A stretch of 64,000 nucleotides of DNA, taken from contig CAUJNA010003323.1 of assembly GCA_963377175.1 (NCBI GenBank), positions 243,438 through 307,437 of the forward strand. The letters run 5' to 3'. This stretch comes from Effrenium voratum (taxonomy: Eukaryota > Sar > Dinophyceae > Suessiales > Symbiodiniaceae). Made by a program: the position numbers and the translations under genes. Below the pieces are notes generated by a model that saw nothing but the letters and a program-made list of their open reading frames with translations, did no database searches and was not told the origin of the DNA. Shown here one piece after another: positions 53,229-63,357 of the stretch (positions are counted from its first letter, which is position 1; every line of letters begins with the position of its first letter).

Positions 53229-54743
53229 GCCACTTGGCAGCTGAGCCGAGCGGATTCAACCCCGAAAGAATTTTGAAGCAAAGGACCCACTTCCTGAGTT
53301 ATGGTTCGGTTCTTTTTCGGCAGCCGAACCAACCCGGGGGGAAACCAACCAACCCACTTCCTGAGTTCTGTTTCGTTGTGTTTTTTTGGGGGCAGGGTTC
53401 CCTAAGTCTCCCGGATTCCAGAACTTGGGTGTGTGGTACCTCAGGGTAAATTGGGGGGGGGGGGGTATATACCCTTTGTCCTTGTGATAATATAGTGGCT
53501 ATAAAGTGGACGGCAGTCCCAAAGATGCCAGTTGACTGCCACCCCGATGTTGGTTACTTTCTGTCAATCAGTTGGTTCCCCAAGCCAACCAAAACTCATT
53601 TCCTCCCCTTTGAACTATCACTTGTCCATGTTGCCATGGAACCCACGAGAGGGTCCGCTTTAAAGGCAAATGGTCCAAACAGGCACCTCGAAACGTCAGG
53701 TGCATAGCAGCGTGGAGGACATTTTCGTAAACCAAAGTGGACCCTTAGTTGGCAAGAGGATTCTTCCCTAGGCCCTCAATAGGCCTCACGTTACCCAAAT
53801 TCCCCACCAACACCAACACCATGGGCACTTGAGCCATGTTCCCATGCGAACTTCTTATTTTAAAAAAAAAGCGAGGACCCTACTAGGTAGAGGCGCCCCC
53901 TATAGATATCATTTCCTTGTATAAAAGGGGATATTCACCCCTGATTACTACCGTCTGAATTAGCAAAAGAAAGTTGACATTAGCAAAAGAAATGTTCCTC
54001 ATCATTTTGGGGCTATGTTGCAAGTGGACCAATCTCGTGCATCGTGGCATCCTCAAGGGCATTGTTTTAGGCTGCCATTTGCCGTGATACCAGACAAATC
54101 CCCCCAAGCGTGACACCGTAGTCAAGGATGGCCCACTTTGGTATCACAACCATGCCCAGGCTGTTTTTACACACCACTTTGTCTCAAAATGGGGAACCCG
54201 CAACATGGGTCCCTTCCATCGTCAAACAGGGTACCAACTCCAGAAGAGGAGCCACACCCATTCGCCTTGGCTTACCCGCTCAGACCCACAGGTTTTCTGT
54301 GAGCCGAGTGAGGGTACAACTGAGTCAATTGCTCAAAATCTGGATTATTTGGCGGGGGGGGTGTTACGGGAAACTCCTGAACATAAATGGGTGCAGAGAT
54401 CCGGCTTTTCATTTCTTGACATGGTTCTGTCGACCATTTTAATACCGATCGGTTTGGATTATGACTCAACTGGGCAAGCGGAAGGATGTGTCCGTTTCTC
54501 TAAACTGGCTTCCCACTACCCCAAGGGAAACATGGGGTATACAACCACCACATCACTATGTAACGGGTATACACCTTGATTTCCCTGGGGGGCCTCCCAC
54601 AAATCAACATGGAACCTGACGGGGGGGTCCCTTGAACCTGAAAATGATCTTCCAGGACTCCCCTGTTCCATCTGAAGGAGGGAAGCTTCGGAGCTTCGGT
54701 GTTGGGGTGGAAGCCACTGGTTTCCTGGAGCCCAATTTCTCAG
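53229..54743. other. DUS1 intron 2
   Basis: 1,515 bp. GC donor, acceptor TTTCTCAG|G. Contains a TTCCTGAGTT-based duplication (53285-53400), a G-run (53448-53463), family H relatives (53630-53705, 54605) and a family A/J-like end. No additional exon is needed: exons 2 and 3 join in phase at D-Q-S-E-L. Confidence 0.6.
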
Positions 54744-54776
54744 GTCGGAGCTCGCCTTCCGGATGCTGTGCCGAAG
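54744..54776 (+). CDS. DUS1: DUS1 exon 3, 33-nt micro-exon
   Basis: Reads (Q)SELAFRMLCR(R), only eleven codons. SEL.fR.L.RRYG is invariant in the family directly after APMVDQ, so this micro-exon is exactly the missing piece between exons 2 and 4. Acceptor TTTCTCAG|G completes the CAG codon; donor TGCCGAAG|GCCGTA (GC) leaves in phase 2, and exon 4 supplies the last base of AGG. Without homology it would be invisible to gene finders. Confidence 0.8.
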
Positions 54777-56118
54777 GCCGTAGCGACGGAAACATGTGTC
54801 GGAAATCCGGCTGGATAGAACCGGGAGGGGGGGGAGATTGGCTTCTCCCTCTGCTGTGATTTACTTAGATTAAACCTCACTTCCTGAGTTCCTGGACTTT
54901 AAACTTTTGGGAAGATCATTTTGGTGGTAAGAAACAACATTTGTTTGGCTGTAAATAAAAAGTTCTGGCTTTTTTTGTGCCAATCCACGTGATCCACGTG
55001 ATCGGCAGTGAGAAACATTCGCTGAAACAGTTGCCAATCTGAATGGAAGTTTTCTTCCAATGGCCTGGTGCTACATTGATGATTTGTCGGGTGGGGGGGG
55101 GGAGGCAGGTTTGGGTGATGCCAGGGTTTTCTTGGTGATACCAGGGACGGAAGGCCGATTTTCCACGACCCTGGGCCGCCAGAAGCAAGGCCTGAGTTGG
55201 AAGGACCGAAGGACCCCAACACCATCCCTTGTGGCTTCCTTTAGGGGAATCCCAAAACGCTTCATTCGTCAAACCCATGGTCATTCCCTGCTGAGCACCG
55301 GCAACGTGGGCAAATTCGGTTCGGCGGCAGTTCGGGTCTCGTTTTTTGAGCAGGGATTCGAATCCCTTTGGACATGGCACTCATCCCTTGATCAATTAAG
55401 TGGGGTTGGGAATCGGACTTCGGCTTCTCAAGCATCATCCCCAGCCCAGAAAACTGGCGCAACGCTTTGTTCTGGGCGAGAAAAAAAGGGACCTCGCACG
55501 ACCGAATTCACCCCAAAGGCTGCTTTAGGTGGGGAATAGCTCCCGAAGCACCGCAAGTTTCAGGCTGGTGAAATACGATGATTCACCCAGCTTGTTCCTT
55601 GGGGCTTCGGTTTTGTTCACAAGGAGTGTGGCCGTTGATCTTTGGAAACTGGGAGGGGGCTCCAGTCAGATGCCGACTCGGAAAGATCGAAGCACGGTTT
55701 GGAGGGAAGCCTTCCAACGGTTTGGTCGGGACCCTACCCTACAGCCCTCTGATTTGGGGCCTATGCCCTCTTGGGTGCAAGTGCACCAATTTGATTTGGG
55801 GCCAAAAAAAAGGGGCCCTGAAGTGGGTCCATCCAACCCCAAAATGGCGAGCTGGTATCCGGTGTTTATTCCCTTAAACCAACCAAAGGGTGTGCCCCAC
55901 AAGGAAGGAACGCTCTGGCCCATGGTTCCTTCCATACCAACCGGCATGTGACCCCTTGCGAATGAGTTCCGAATCGGATGCAAAAAAGATTGGCTTGCGG
56001 TCGGGCCCGTTTAGAACCCATCAAGCGGGCCGAGTTTGGAACAGTTTCTTCCGTTTGCTTAAGAGCATGTTAATATTCCCTGTTGCTTCTAAAGTTTTAG
56101 TTATCACTACTAGAAAGA

Positions 56119-56170
56119 ACTATATATATATATATATATATGGTACCCCCCCCCCCATGGACCCTGGTTT
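56119..56170. repeat. TA microsatellite plus poly-C unit
   Basis: (TA)12 then GGTACCCCCCCCCCCCATGG and ACCCTGG. It is the inverse of 57858-57920 (CCAGGGTCCATG, G-run, TTGCATATATATA). Confidence 0.7.
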
Positions 56171-56382
56171 GGTGCGGTTGACCTGTATTTTCCTGTGTTT
56201 TATGCTTCTTTTTGCTTCTTGGATTTGTGTCAAAATTGGGGGGAGGGTCATACATGTATATGATACGCATGCATGCATACAGATGTGATAAAAGCAATGA
56301 CATCAGCACCTGCAATCTGAAAGAGTTTGAATGCATCCAAGAATACAAGAACAACTCAGACATTTTTAAAACATATTAACAA

Positions 56383-56575
56383 TTCTGGGATTCAAGATTC
56401 AAGATTCAAGAATGTGAGAAAATATTTTCTGGGAATCTTGAATCTTGAATCCCAGAACTTTTAAAAGTTTTAAAAAAATATGGATTCAAGATTCAAGATT
56501 CAAGAATCTGAGAAAATATTTTCTGGGAATCTTGAATCTTGAATCCCATAATTTTTTAAAAAGTTTTAAAAATTC
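56383..56575. repeat. Duplicated fold-back of GATTCAA repeats
   Basis: A perfect 22-bp inverted repeat (TTCTGGGATTCAAGATTCAAGA at 56383-56404 has its reverse complement at 56436-56457) encloses GTGAGAAAATATTTTCTGGG. About 95 bp later the whole fold-back is repeated with small changes. Confidence 0.85.
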
Positions 56576-57857
56576 CAGGGTTGTCCCAATACTCTCGGTG
56601 TTCAATAAGATTCTCGGAAATTTTTTCCGTCAAATAGTTCAATCCAGTGGTAACGGATGTTCGAGGTGATAGAACAACTTGAACATTTTACGGGTTGACC
56701 AGGATGGATGATTCTCAGAAAAGTGGTGGTTTGTGGGCTCCTCAATATTGAATCCCCAATCCAGTGGTAAAGCACTTTCAAGTGTTAGAAGAACTTGAAT
56801 GCTATTTGGGTTTGGCCAGGATTGACAATTCTCAGGAAAGTGTTCTGTGTAATCTTCAATATTGAATCTTCCATCCGATAGTAGCAAATTTTCAAGTGCT
56901 TAGCGATCCAGCGGACACACTTTCAAGTTATTGGTTAGACAAACTTTCAAGTGCTTTTGGTGAGCTTCATGTCAGCTATGCTCATGTTGACCCCTTTCCA
57001 GGAGGTAAACAAAGGCAGGTGCAACGCTCAAAAATACTGCATTTTCCAGTATTTTATGGGGAGGCGCAGGATCATTGGGGGTACTATATATGTGTGTATA
57101 TGTGTATGTAGATATACATATTTATGCACGTTCACACACCGTCCCCCACCCTCTTCAACTACCTGTCCACATTTGCTCCTCTACTACCTCCACCTTTTGA
57201 GATAGAATTAACTTTCCTGCGCAAATAGAACTTTAAATACAACGGTTTAGCTAGAATCCCTGTTTCGAGATAGTTTTAGATTTTGAACCTCTCTTCCCTT
57301 GAAATTTCCCATTGGAGCACCGTCTAACAAGTTCAATGTCGGACCTTTCTTATGCTACAAAAGGGCCAGAATGTAAACAACACAAATCCTATTTTGAATT
57401 TCCAAATGTTTAGCCATATTTAATATGAATTATATTTGAGATGTAGTCTCTATTCACTTGATATTATCAAAAGCAAATTGAGTTGTGTTCGTCTTAGATT
57501 ATATTTACCACTTGGATTATATTTGGGAAAAAAAACGTCCATCTAACTTCTTGTGTTATAGATTAGTTGGAGTTTAGCCGAAAATATATATATATATAGA
57601 TATACATTTTCATGTAGCTGCTATTTGGAAAGGATTTGCTTGTTTAAGCTGTAACTGAACATAACCACATTTTTGAAAACTCTATCCATACTAAACTATA
57701 TTCAAAATTCCATTTCTAGTTGAAGTACCATCTTATTTGCAAAGGGTATCATACTGGGACATTGTGCAGGACTCCGGGCCCAAATTATCACGCTTTGGGG
57801 ACCCACAATTGGAAATTTCGAGAATATAAATGTGGAAATTCTAGATTTGCCATCCCC

Positions 57858-57998
57858 AAAAGGCAGTAAAACCAGGGTCCATGGGGGGGGGGGGTTGCAT
57901 ATATATATATATATAATTATAATATAGATAGTACAATATATATATATAATATAGATAATACAATATATATATATATGGTCAGGCCCCCCCCCCCATGA
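57858..57998. repeat. Poly-G / TA / poly-C structure
   Basis: CCAGGGTCCATG plus 12 G, then TA-rich repeats containing two AGATARTACAATATATATAT units, then GGTCAGGC plus C-run plus ATGAACTGCC. The right end resembles the inverse of 9020-9052 (AGTTCATGGGGGGGGGGCCTGA). Confidence 0.7.
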
Positions 57999-58192
57999 AC
58001 TGCCTTTCCTTCTTTCTTCATAACATGACTGCAAAAACACTGTTTTTGTTTCCATAGTTTTAGCTCTCTCGGCCAACTAGACAATAGACAAAATGGATTC
58101 CCTTTTGATATGTATCAGTTGTTTTTTGTTGTTGTTTTTCCAGGGCACGTATCCGCACATGGAGGTTTTTTTTACCGCCAAAGTTTCGCCAG

Positions 58193-58249
58193 GTATGGCA
58201 CTGAACTGGCCTACACGCCCATGCTGCAGCTCGGATGCAGTCGAATTGG
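58193..58249 (+). CDS. DUS1: DUS1 exon 4, YTPML motif
   Basis: Reads (R)YGTELAYTPMLQ then LGCSRI. RYG..l.YTPML is the next invariant block of DUS1 after SEL.fR.L.R. Acceptor TCGCCAG|G; the AGG codon is split with exon 3. The donor is placed at CGAATTGG|GTTTGA (GT), phase 2, because exon 5 then supplies GGG-TTT and the SRI.F pattern matches the plant/animal HSRIF region. An alternative GC donor at CTGCA|GCTCGG gives a shorter version. Four residues longer than usual between ML and F. Confidence 0.75.
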
Positions 58250-59377
58250 GTTTGACTTTGTAGATCCGTTCGGTAGCCCCGAAAGTCTGTGTGTGTGTTT
58301 TATTATTTTTATTTTTAAGAAAGCACAAGTGGGTTGCTCGTTTATTGGTCAGGTTGTTGGAACCCCCTAGAAGAAAAAAAACGAAAAATGGCGCAACGGC
58401 TTTGCTTTTGGTCTCCCTTTTAAACCAACTCACAAAGGGTACTCCCCAAAACAGCACCCATTTGTGTGTTGATGGTTTTTGTGGCTAGCCTTTTGACCTT
58501 TGGTTGAAAGGAAAACCAAAAGGTTTCACATTTGTTTGGAATCTATTCCCTTATTTTGATGACACATAGCCAAGTGGTTGTGGAACCTTTCCAGAAAGGG
58601 TCCAAAGGCCAACCCTGAACGGATGCCCATCTTCAATTTGGGGCCTGCTTGGTGGGCATCATTGATTCGTTCTTTGCCCACCCGCCTCATGTCAGGCGAC
58701 GCCTTCTGGTCAAGCCACAATTTTAACTTGGGGTTGTGCAGGGTTCCCTCCATTTCCCTTTCTGGGGCCTCCAAAAGTGGCGATCGTTTCAATGGACGCC
58801 ACCAGTAGATTGATCAACTCTTGATTTGGGGACGTGACCCCTGTTGTGTGGTCAAGGACCTCAATTTTCATGTTTTTCAAATTGATCCTTATGAAGGGAA
58901 CCAAGCATCATGGAGTAAGGAGTTTGACCGCAGGGGGCGAGCTTGATTCTATGCCGTCGCTTGTGTTTGCGCCAGAAGTGGAAGGCCGCCGGAATGTAAA
59001 ACATGCGGTGGCTTATCATGGGGCAATCCAGCGAATGGAGGATCCCCTGATCTTGCCCTTTTTTTGGGCTAGTCCACGAAAGCGAGGGAGAGGAAGACGA
59101 CCCATATGATACGAAGAGACAAGTTGAGACGATGAGATCAGGCGAATCATACGCACACAACACAGCAAGAAGCAGACAAGGCATTCATGGCATATCTCCC
59201 CTTCACATGAACATGGAAACCAAGAGGGGGTCACCCAACTTCGTTCTTTGGGATCCGTGTTTTTCGGGAGAGTATGATGGTTCAAACTGGCCAGAACGAG
59301 GTGGATCCGTCCGAATGGGGGATTCCATGTTGGGTGCCTTCAAGATTGAACCAACAGAGTGAATCTACTTTTTTTTA

Positions 59378-60395
59378 CATACATACGTACGTACATACAT
59401 ACATACATGCATACGTACATACACACACATGCATAGCATTACATTACACTACACTACTTTACAAAAACATGACATGCCATGAAATGACATGACATGACAT
59501 ACACATCATGACCTCACATAACATGCATAACATACATACATACATACATACGTACGTACGTACGTACGTACGTACGTACCTACATACATCCATGCATCCA
59601 TGCATGCATGCATTCATTCATGCATGCATCCATACATACATGCATACACGCATGCATGCATGCATGCATACATTCATACCTGCATACATGCATACATGCA
59701 TACATGCATACATGCATACATGCATACATGCATGCGACATGCATGCATACATGCATACATGCATACATGCATACATGCATACATGCATACATGCATACAT
59801 GCATACGCGCGTCCGTCCGTCTGTCCATCCATTCATCCATCCATGCCTACATTCATGTATACATACATACATTCATGCCTACATCCATACATACATGCAT
59901 GCCTACATCCATACATACACGCACACATACATACGTACATACATACATAGATACATACATGCATGCATGCATACATACAGACATACAGGCATACAGGCAT
60001 ACAGGGAAACAGACATACAGACATACAGACATACAGACATACAGACATACAGACATACAGACATACAGACATACAGACATACAGACATACAGACATAGAA
60101 TCCTCCAGGAACCTCCAGACATACAGACCTTCCCGACATCCATACATACATACATACATACATACAGACAGACAGACAGGCAGACATCACGGAGACACAG
60201 ACACACAGACACAGACACACACACACACACACCCACACACGCACACACGCACACACGCACACACGCACACACGCACAGACGCACATACGCACACACGCAC
60301 ATACGCGCATTTGCACATACGCACATACACACATACGCACATACGCACATATGCACACGCACATACACACACACATACATACACACACGGAGCGC
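59378..60395. repeat. 1-kb ACAT/GCAT microsatellite, graded along its length
   Basis: Starts as (ACAT)n/(ACGT)n, becomes (ATACATGC)n, then (ACATACAG)n, then (ACACACGC)n. An unrelated 40-bp insert (GAATCCTCCAGGAACCTCC...) sits at about 60098-60135. All long Met/His/Cys/Thr ORFs here, on both strands, are artefacts of the repeat. Confidence 0.95.
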
Positions 60396-60440
60396 ACGTA
60401 GGTACATGCATGCATGCATGGATGCCATGCACCCACAGTA

Positions 60441-60536
60441 ATATATATATATATATATATGCGATACATATATATATATATACATATATGTATATATGCG
60501 ATATATATATATATACATATATGTATATACATATAC
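60441..60536. repeat. TA-rich repeat with GCGATA interruptions
   Basis: (TA)n broken by TATGCGATACATATA twice and by CATATATGTATATA palindromes. Confidence 0.85.
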
Positions 60537-61184
60537 ACATTGCACGGTCGCTCGGGGAATGTCGGTGTGTGTGTGTGCGTTGTGTGTTTTGAGGGAACAC
60601 TGGTTTGGGATTGTTGAGAATGAGCAGCCAAAGCGAAGCCACCCGTGGGGCGTTCCCCTATTCTTTGCCCACAGCTTCTCCGCTTGAGGCACTCGCGAAT
60701 GCGGCGGGCTCGGAGCGTTGAACCGGAGGCCTCGCCAAGAAGCCTGACCCAAACGGGCGTCCTGATATCAGAGGTCCCCATAGTTTTGCCACCCCACCCC
60801 CATTTTTTTAAAGATGAGATTCTACTTAGTCGGGTGATGTTTCAGGGGAAACGTAGGGAGCCTGCATATTGCGTTGAGCACCTTTTGGCGGTCCTAATTG
60901 AGTCATATGAGGATGCTGTTACTCCTACGAACCTTGCGGTCCTTCTTTGGAGTACATGAACCACCGGGTTGAAGTCTGGGCAACCTCATGGAACCCGGGA
61001 GGAGAACATGAATGTATGGTATATATAATATGCATGTAGAAATCGATATTTGTTATTTGTTTATTTACTTAGAGTTATCTATTTAGTTGCATTTATGTCT
61101 TGCCAGTTGTTTTTTCTTGTTTGTTTCTTTTTCTTCTTCTTCTTTTTCCGGACCCTCCGACTCCCTGGTTGAAGCGCAACCGAG

Positions 61185-61236
61185 GTTTTCCATGCAGCCG
61201 AAGTACCGCAAGGAGCAGTTCTCCACGTGCCCAGAG
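61185..61236 (+). CDS. DUS1: DUS1 exon 5, YRKEQF segment
   Basis: Reads (G)FSMQPKYRKEQF then STCPE. It aligns with the F....kYR...f.tc.eDRPL stretch of DUS1 enzymes. The acceptor is CAACCGAG|G, although an earlier AG at TTGAAG (about 61173) is possible. The donor is placed at CCAGAG|GATCCC, a GA donor, because exon 6 starts with the DRPL codons and both intron edges read AG|GATC. Phase 2 to phase 0. Confidence 0.75.
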
Positions 61237-62440
61237 GATCCCTCGGGCAAGACGCTCGATGTTATTTGTCTAGGGGTTGATTCCTTTGTCCATTCTTTTC
61301 AACCATCGTTCTTTTCAAAAACCGGATCCGTTTTCCCTGGGATTCCGGAGGTTTTCTAGAAAGATCCGGATCCCCGGGTTCAGAATGGAATTGGAAGCTC
61401 GCCCTAGAATTTGAGAGACACTTCGCTTTGGACGGATTTGACCTCAAAAGGCTGGCAGCATAACAGGCACCAAGAAGATTCAAGGACATGTTTGGAGGCA
61501 TGGAATTTTGATACACCAGTTGCACAAGGAGTTTTTGCAGCCTAAAAAGGGGGATTCCCACCTCAGTGGTATATCGCCTTCCATCCCCCCAATCCCTGCG
61601 TAGACAACACGAGCTTCAGTTTAGACAGGGTTATATTTCCCTTTTGGATGGTTTTTAACATCGCCCTTTGTGACCCCTGAACGGGTTTTCCCTGTGGGGT
61701 AGTGTAGTGTGTTGGGGGGGCGGGTCTGTGATATCAAGGTGGGTTCTCATCCCCATGACACTATGATCACTTTGAAGGGTGGGTGTCAAACCCATAGTGG
61801 TTGCACAGGCGGTTTGCGATCTCAGAAGCTCAGCTCAGGGTTTTCCAGAGGCGGCGTGGAAAATCACAAGACATGTTGTCCTCATCTGGGTTCCCTTTTC
61901 TGCTAGTTTCCGCACAGCTGAAAAGCGATTTGGGGTCGATACGCCCAGATAGGCTCCGGAGTTGTTTTGGGGCAGCTTTCAGGGAGGGTTGTTGGGGTTC
62001 TGGCGCTGCTAGGGCCTGGGCTTCTTGGTCCAGCTTTACCAATCTTCCTTCGGTGTAAAGAGGGTTGATGAAGCGGGAGGTAGGCTTCAGAGTGGTTCGG
62101 AGCAGTGAGGGGTGTTCCCCTAAAGGAGCCGCCCGCTGACGCGCCCCTGGCCACGCTTTGGCTTTGAAAAGGCGATGTCTGACAGGGCTCCCTGTATGGG
62201 TGTGGGTCAAAATTAAACCACCAGGGGACCACAGGTGTTGGTCCATGTTGCCACTCACCAGGGTTCCATTTTGGGTACCTATTTTTGACCCACAGCCATA
62301 TTTCCCCATGAAACATCACCCCCCCACACACTACACTACACCCCTACACACACAACAAGGGAGGGGCCGGCAGGGGGGCGGGAGGTTGTTTGCCCACAAA
62401 AAGACTGATTCTCAAATGTTCCACGGGTTTCGCGAGCCAG
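61237..62440. other. DUS1 intron 5 with family F element
   Basis: 1,204 bp; GA donor, acceptor GCGAGCCAG|GATC. Holds family F (62195-62300) and the word GAAAAGCGATTTGGGGTC with its downstream TTTTGGGGCAGCTTTCAGGG (61920-61990), which recurs in intron 6 (62775-62840), so introns 5 and 6 share a repeat. Confidence 0.55.
62195..62300. repeat. Family F inverted-repeat element
   Basis: TATGGGTGTGGGTCAAAA at the left and TTTTTGACCCACAGCCATA at the right, 106 bp, with the same interior words as 24636-24748 and 38637-38755 in opposite orientation. Confidence 0.8.
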
Positions 62441-62494
62441 GATCGACCTCTTTTTGCCCAGTTCTGCGGCGATGATCCCCAGACAGTGCTGAAG
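62441..62494 (+). CDS. DUS1: DUS1 exon 6, DRPL..QF motif
   Basis: Reads DRPLFAQFCGDDPQTVLK, 18 codons, phase 0. eDRPL.vQFc.nDP......A is a hallmark of DUS1/Dus enzymes; the strand sits in the FMN barrel. Donor GTGCTGAAG|GCCCGC (GC). The next codons join to AAQLL in exon 7, matching the family's v.qAa.l pattern. Confidence 0.85.
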
Positions 62495-63294
62495 GCCCGC
62501 AAAACCTCCCGCAGGTGGGTGGCAGGCGCCACAGGGTCCCTGTGGGTAACGAGGATGACGACACCCAAATGGCGCGGCTCCTTTTTTCAGGAATCGGACC
62601 CCTCAAAATGGCTTTGGTTTTCCTTTGGTTGCTTTTTAAAGCCACCAAATTGGGGTACTGCCCCCCCCCCCCCCCCAATCAGGGTTGTCAAAAATGGACA
62701 GCAAGATGCGCAACGCTTCTGCGTGCCCGAATCCAACATAAAGGGAAGACAACATATTTTTCCCCCAACAGCTGAAAGCGATTTGGGGTCTCTGCCCAGA
62801 TGGGCACTCTGGGGTTGTTTTGGGGCAGCTTTCAGGGGTTCCGTATGGTTCCAGGGGCTGTTGGGGATACCGCTAGCTTGGTTCGTTCCATTAATTTCTA
62901 CATGTCTTGGTTGGCTTATTCCAATGAGGACTCGGATTGAAGTCTCAGGGCCCTATTGTCTATCTATGACCAATCAACCCCCAAAAACAATGGCAGCTCA
63001 TGAATAATTTTAGGGAGGCCCAAAAGCCAAACTTGGAATTGCTAGTATTGCTCGGCCCAACTTCGAGTTCTCCATGTTTTGTCAATTGTCATTTGTGGCT
63101 TTAAAGAATCCAAATGGGTGTGTCTTAAAATCGAGGACCCCAAACAAATCTTGGTTTTCCTTTTGGCTTTCCTTTTTCATCCACCCAAGAAAGGCGTCCA
63201 ACTCCCAAATGGCCCCCCAAAATGGCTCCCCCAAAATGGCTCCCCGCCCATTTCCAGCGCCGTGCCCGAAGCCGAAGCCAAGCTCGAGCTCGAG
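62495..63294. other. DUS1 intron 6
   Basis: 800 bp; donor GC, acceptor CTCGAG|GCC. Contains a C-run (62661-62676), the repeat shared with intron 5 and a CCCCAAAATGGCTC duplication (63214-63245). The 90-bp GC-rich stretch before the acceptor (GCCGAAGCCAAGCTCGAGCT) is open in frame and could extend exon 7 leftwards, but that would insert extra residues into a conserved block. Confidence 0.55.
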
Positions 63295-63357
63295 GCCGCG
63301 CAGCTGCTGCCGCCTGGCTCGGTGGACGCAGTGGACCTGAACTGCGGCTGCCCGCAG
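63295..63357 (+). CDS. DUS1: DUS1 exon 7, catalytic LNxGCPQ motif
   Basis: Reads AAQLLPPGSVDAVDLN then CGCPQ. D.vDLN.GCPq is the catalytic signature of dihydrouridine synthases. The cysteine of GCP is the general acid that protonates C5 of the target uridine, and it is present here. Donor CCGCAG|GCCGAC (GC), phase 0. Exons 2-7 concatenate to 333 nt (111 codons) without a stop. The rest of the barrel (expected AKRGHYG and K.R segments) and the helical domain must lie beyond the window. Confidence 0.88.

Larger units (their letters stand above)
54777..58192. other. DUS1 intron 3, 3.4 kb, AT-rich right half
   Basis: Family J (54878-54990), family A (55225-55305), a TA/poly-C element (56119-56170), a double fold-back of GATTCAAGATTC repeats (56383-56575), three diverged AACTTGAATGYT/CAATATTGAAT segments (56640-56960), an AT-rich tract (57200-57700) and a second TA/poly-G structure (57860-57995). 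No exon is seen. Confidence 0.5.
58250..61184. other. DUS1 intron 4 with 1-kb microsatellite
   Basis: 2,935 bp. Family C (58430-58490), family G (58740-58850), family H relative (59215-59290), the long CATA/CATG microsatellite (59378-60395) and TA repeats (60441-60536). A GC-rich patch near 60670-60750 reads [14 protein letters not shown] but has no supported place in DUS1. The tract TTTCTTTTTCTTCTTCTTCT lies 40 bp before the acceptor. Confidence 0.5.

Noticed and set aside
59508..60781. Long ORFs of 196-299 codons on both strands, rich in Met/His/Cys/Tyr/Thr
   Set aside because: They are translations of the CATA/CATG microsatellite, open in almost every frame; no protein signal.
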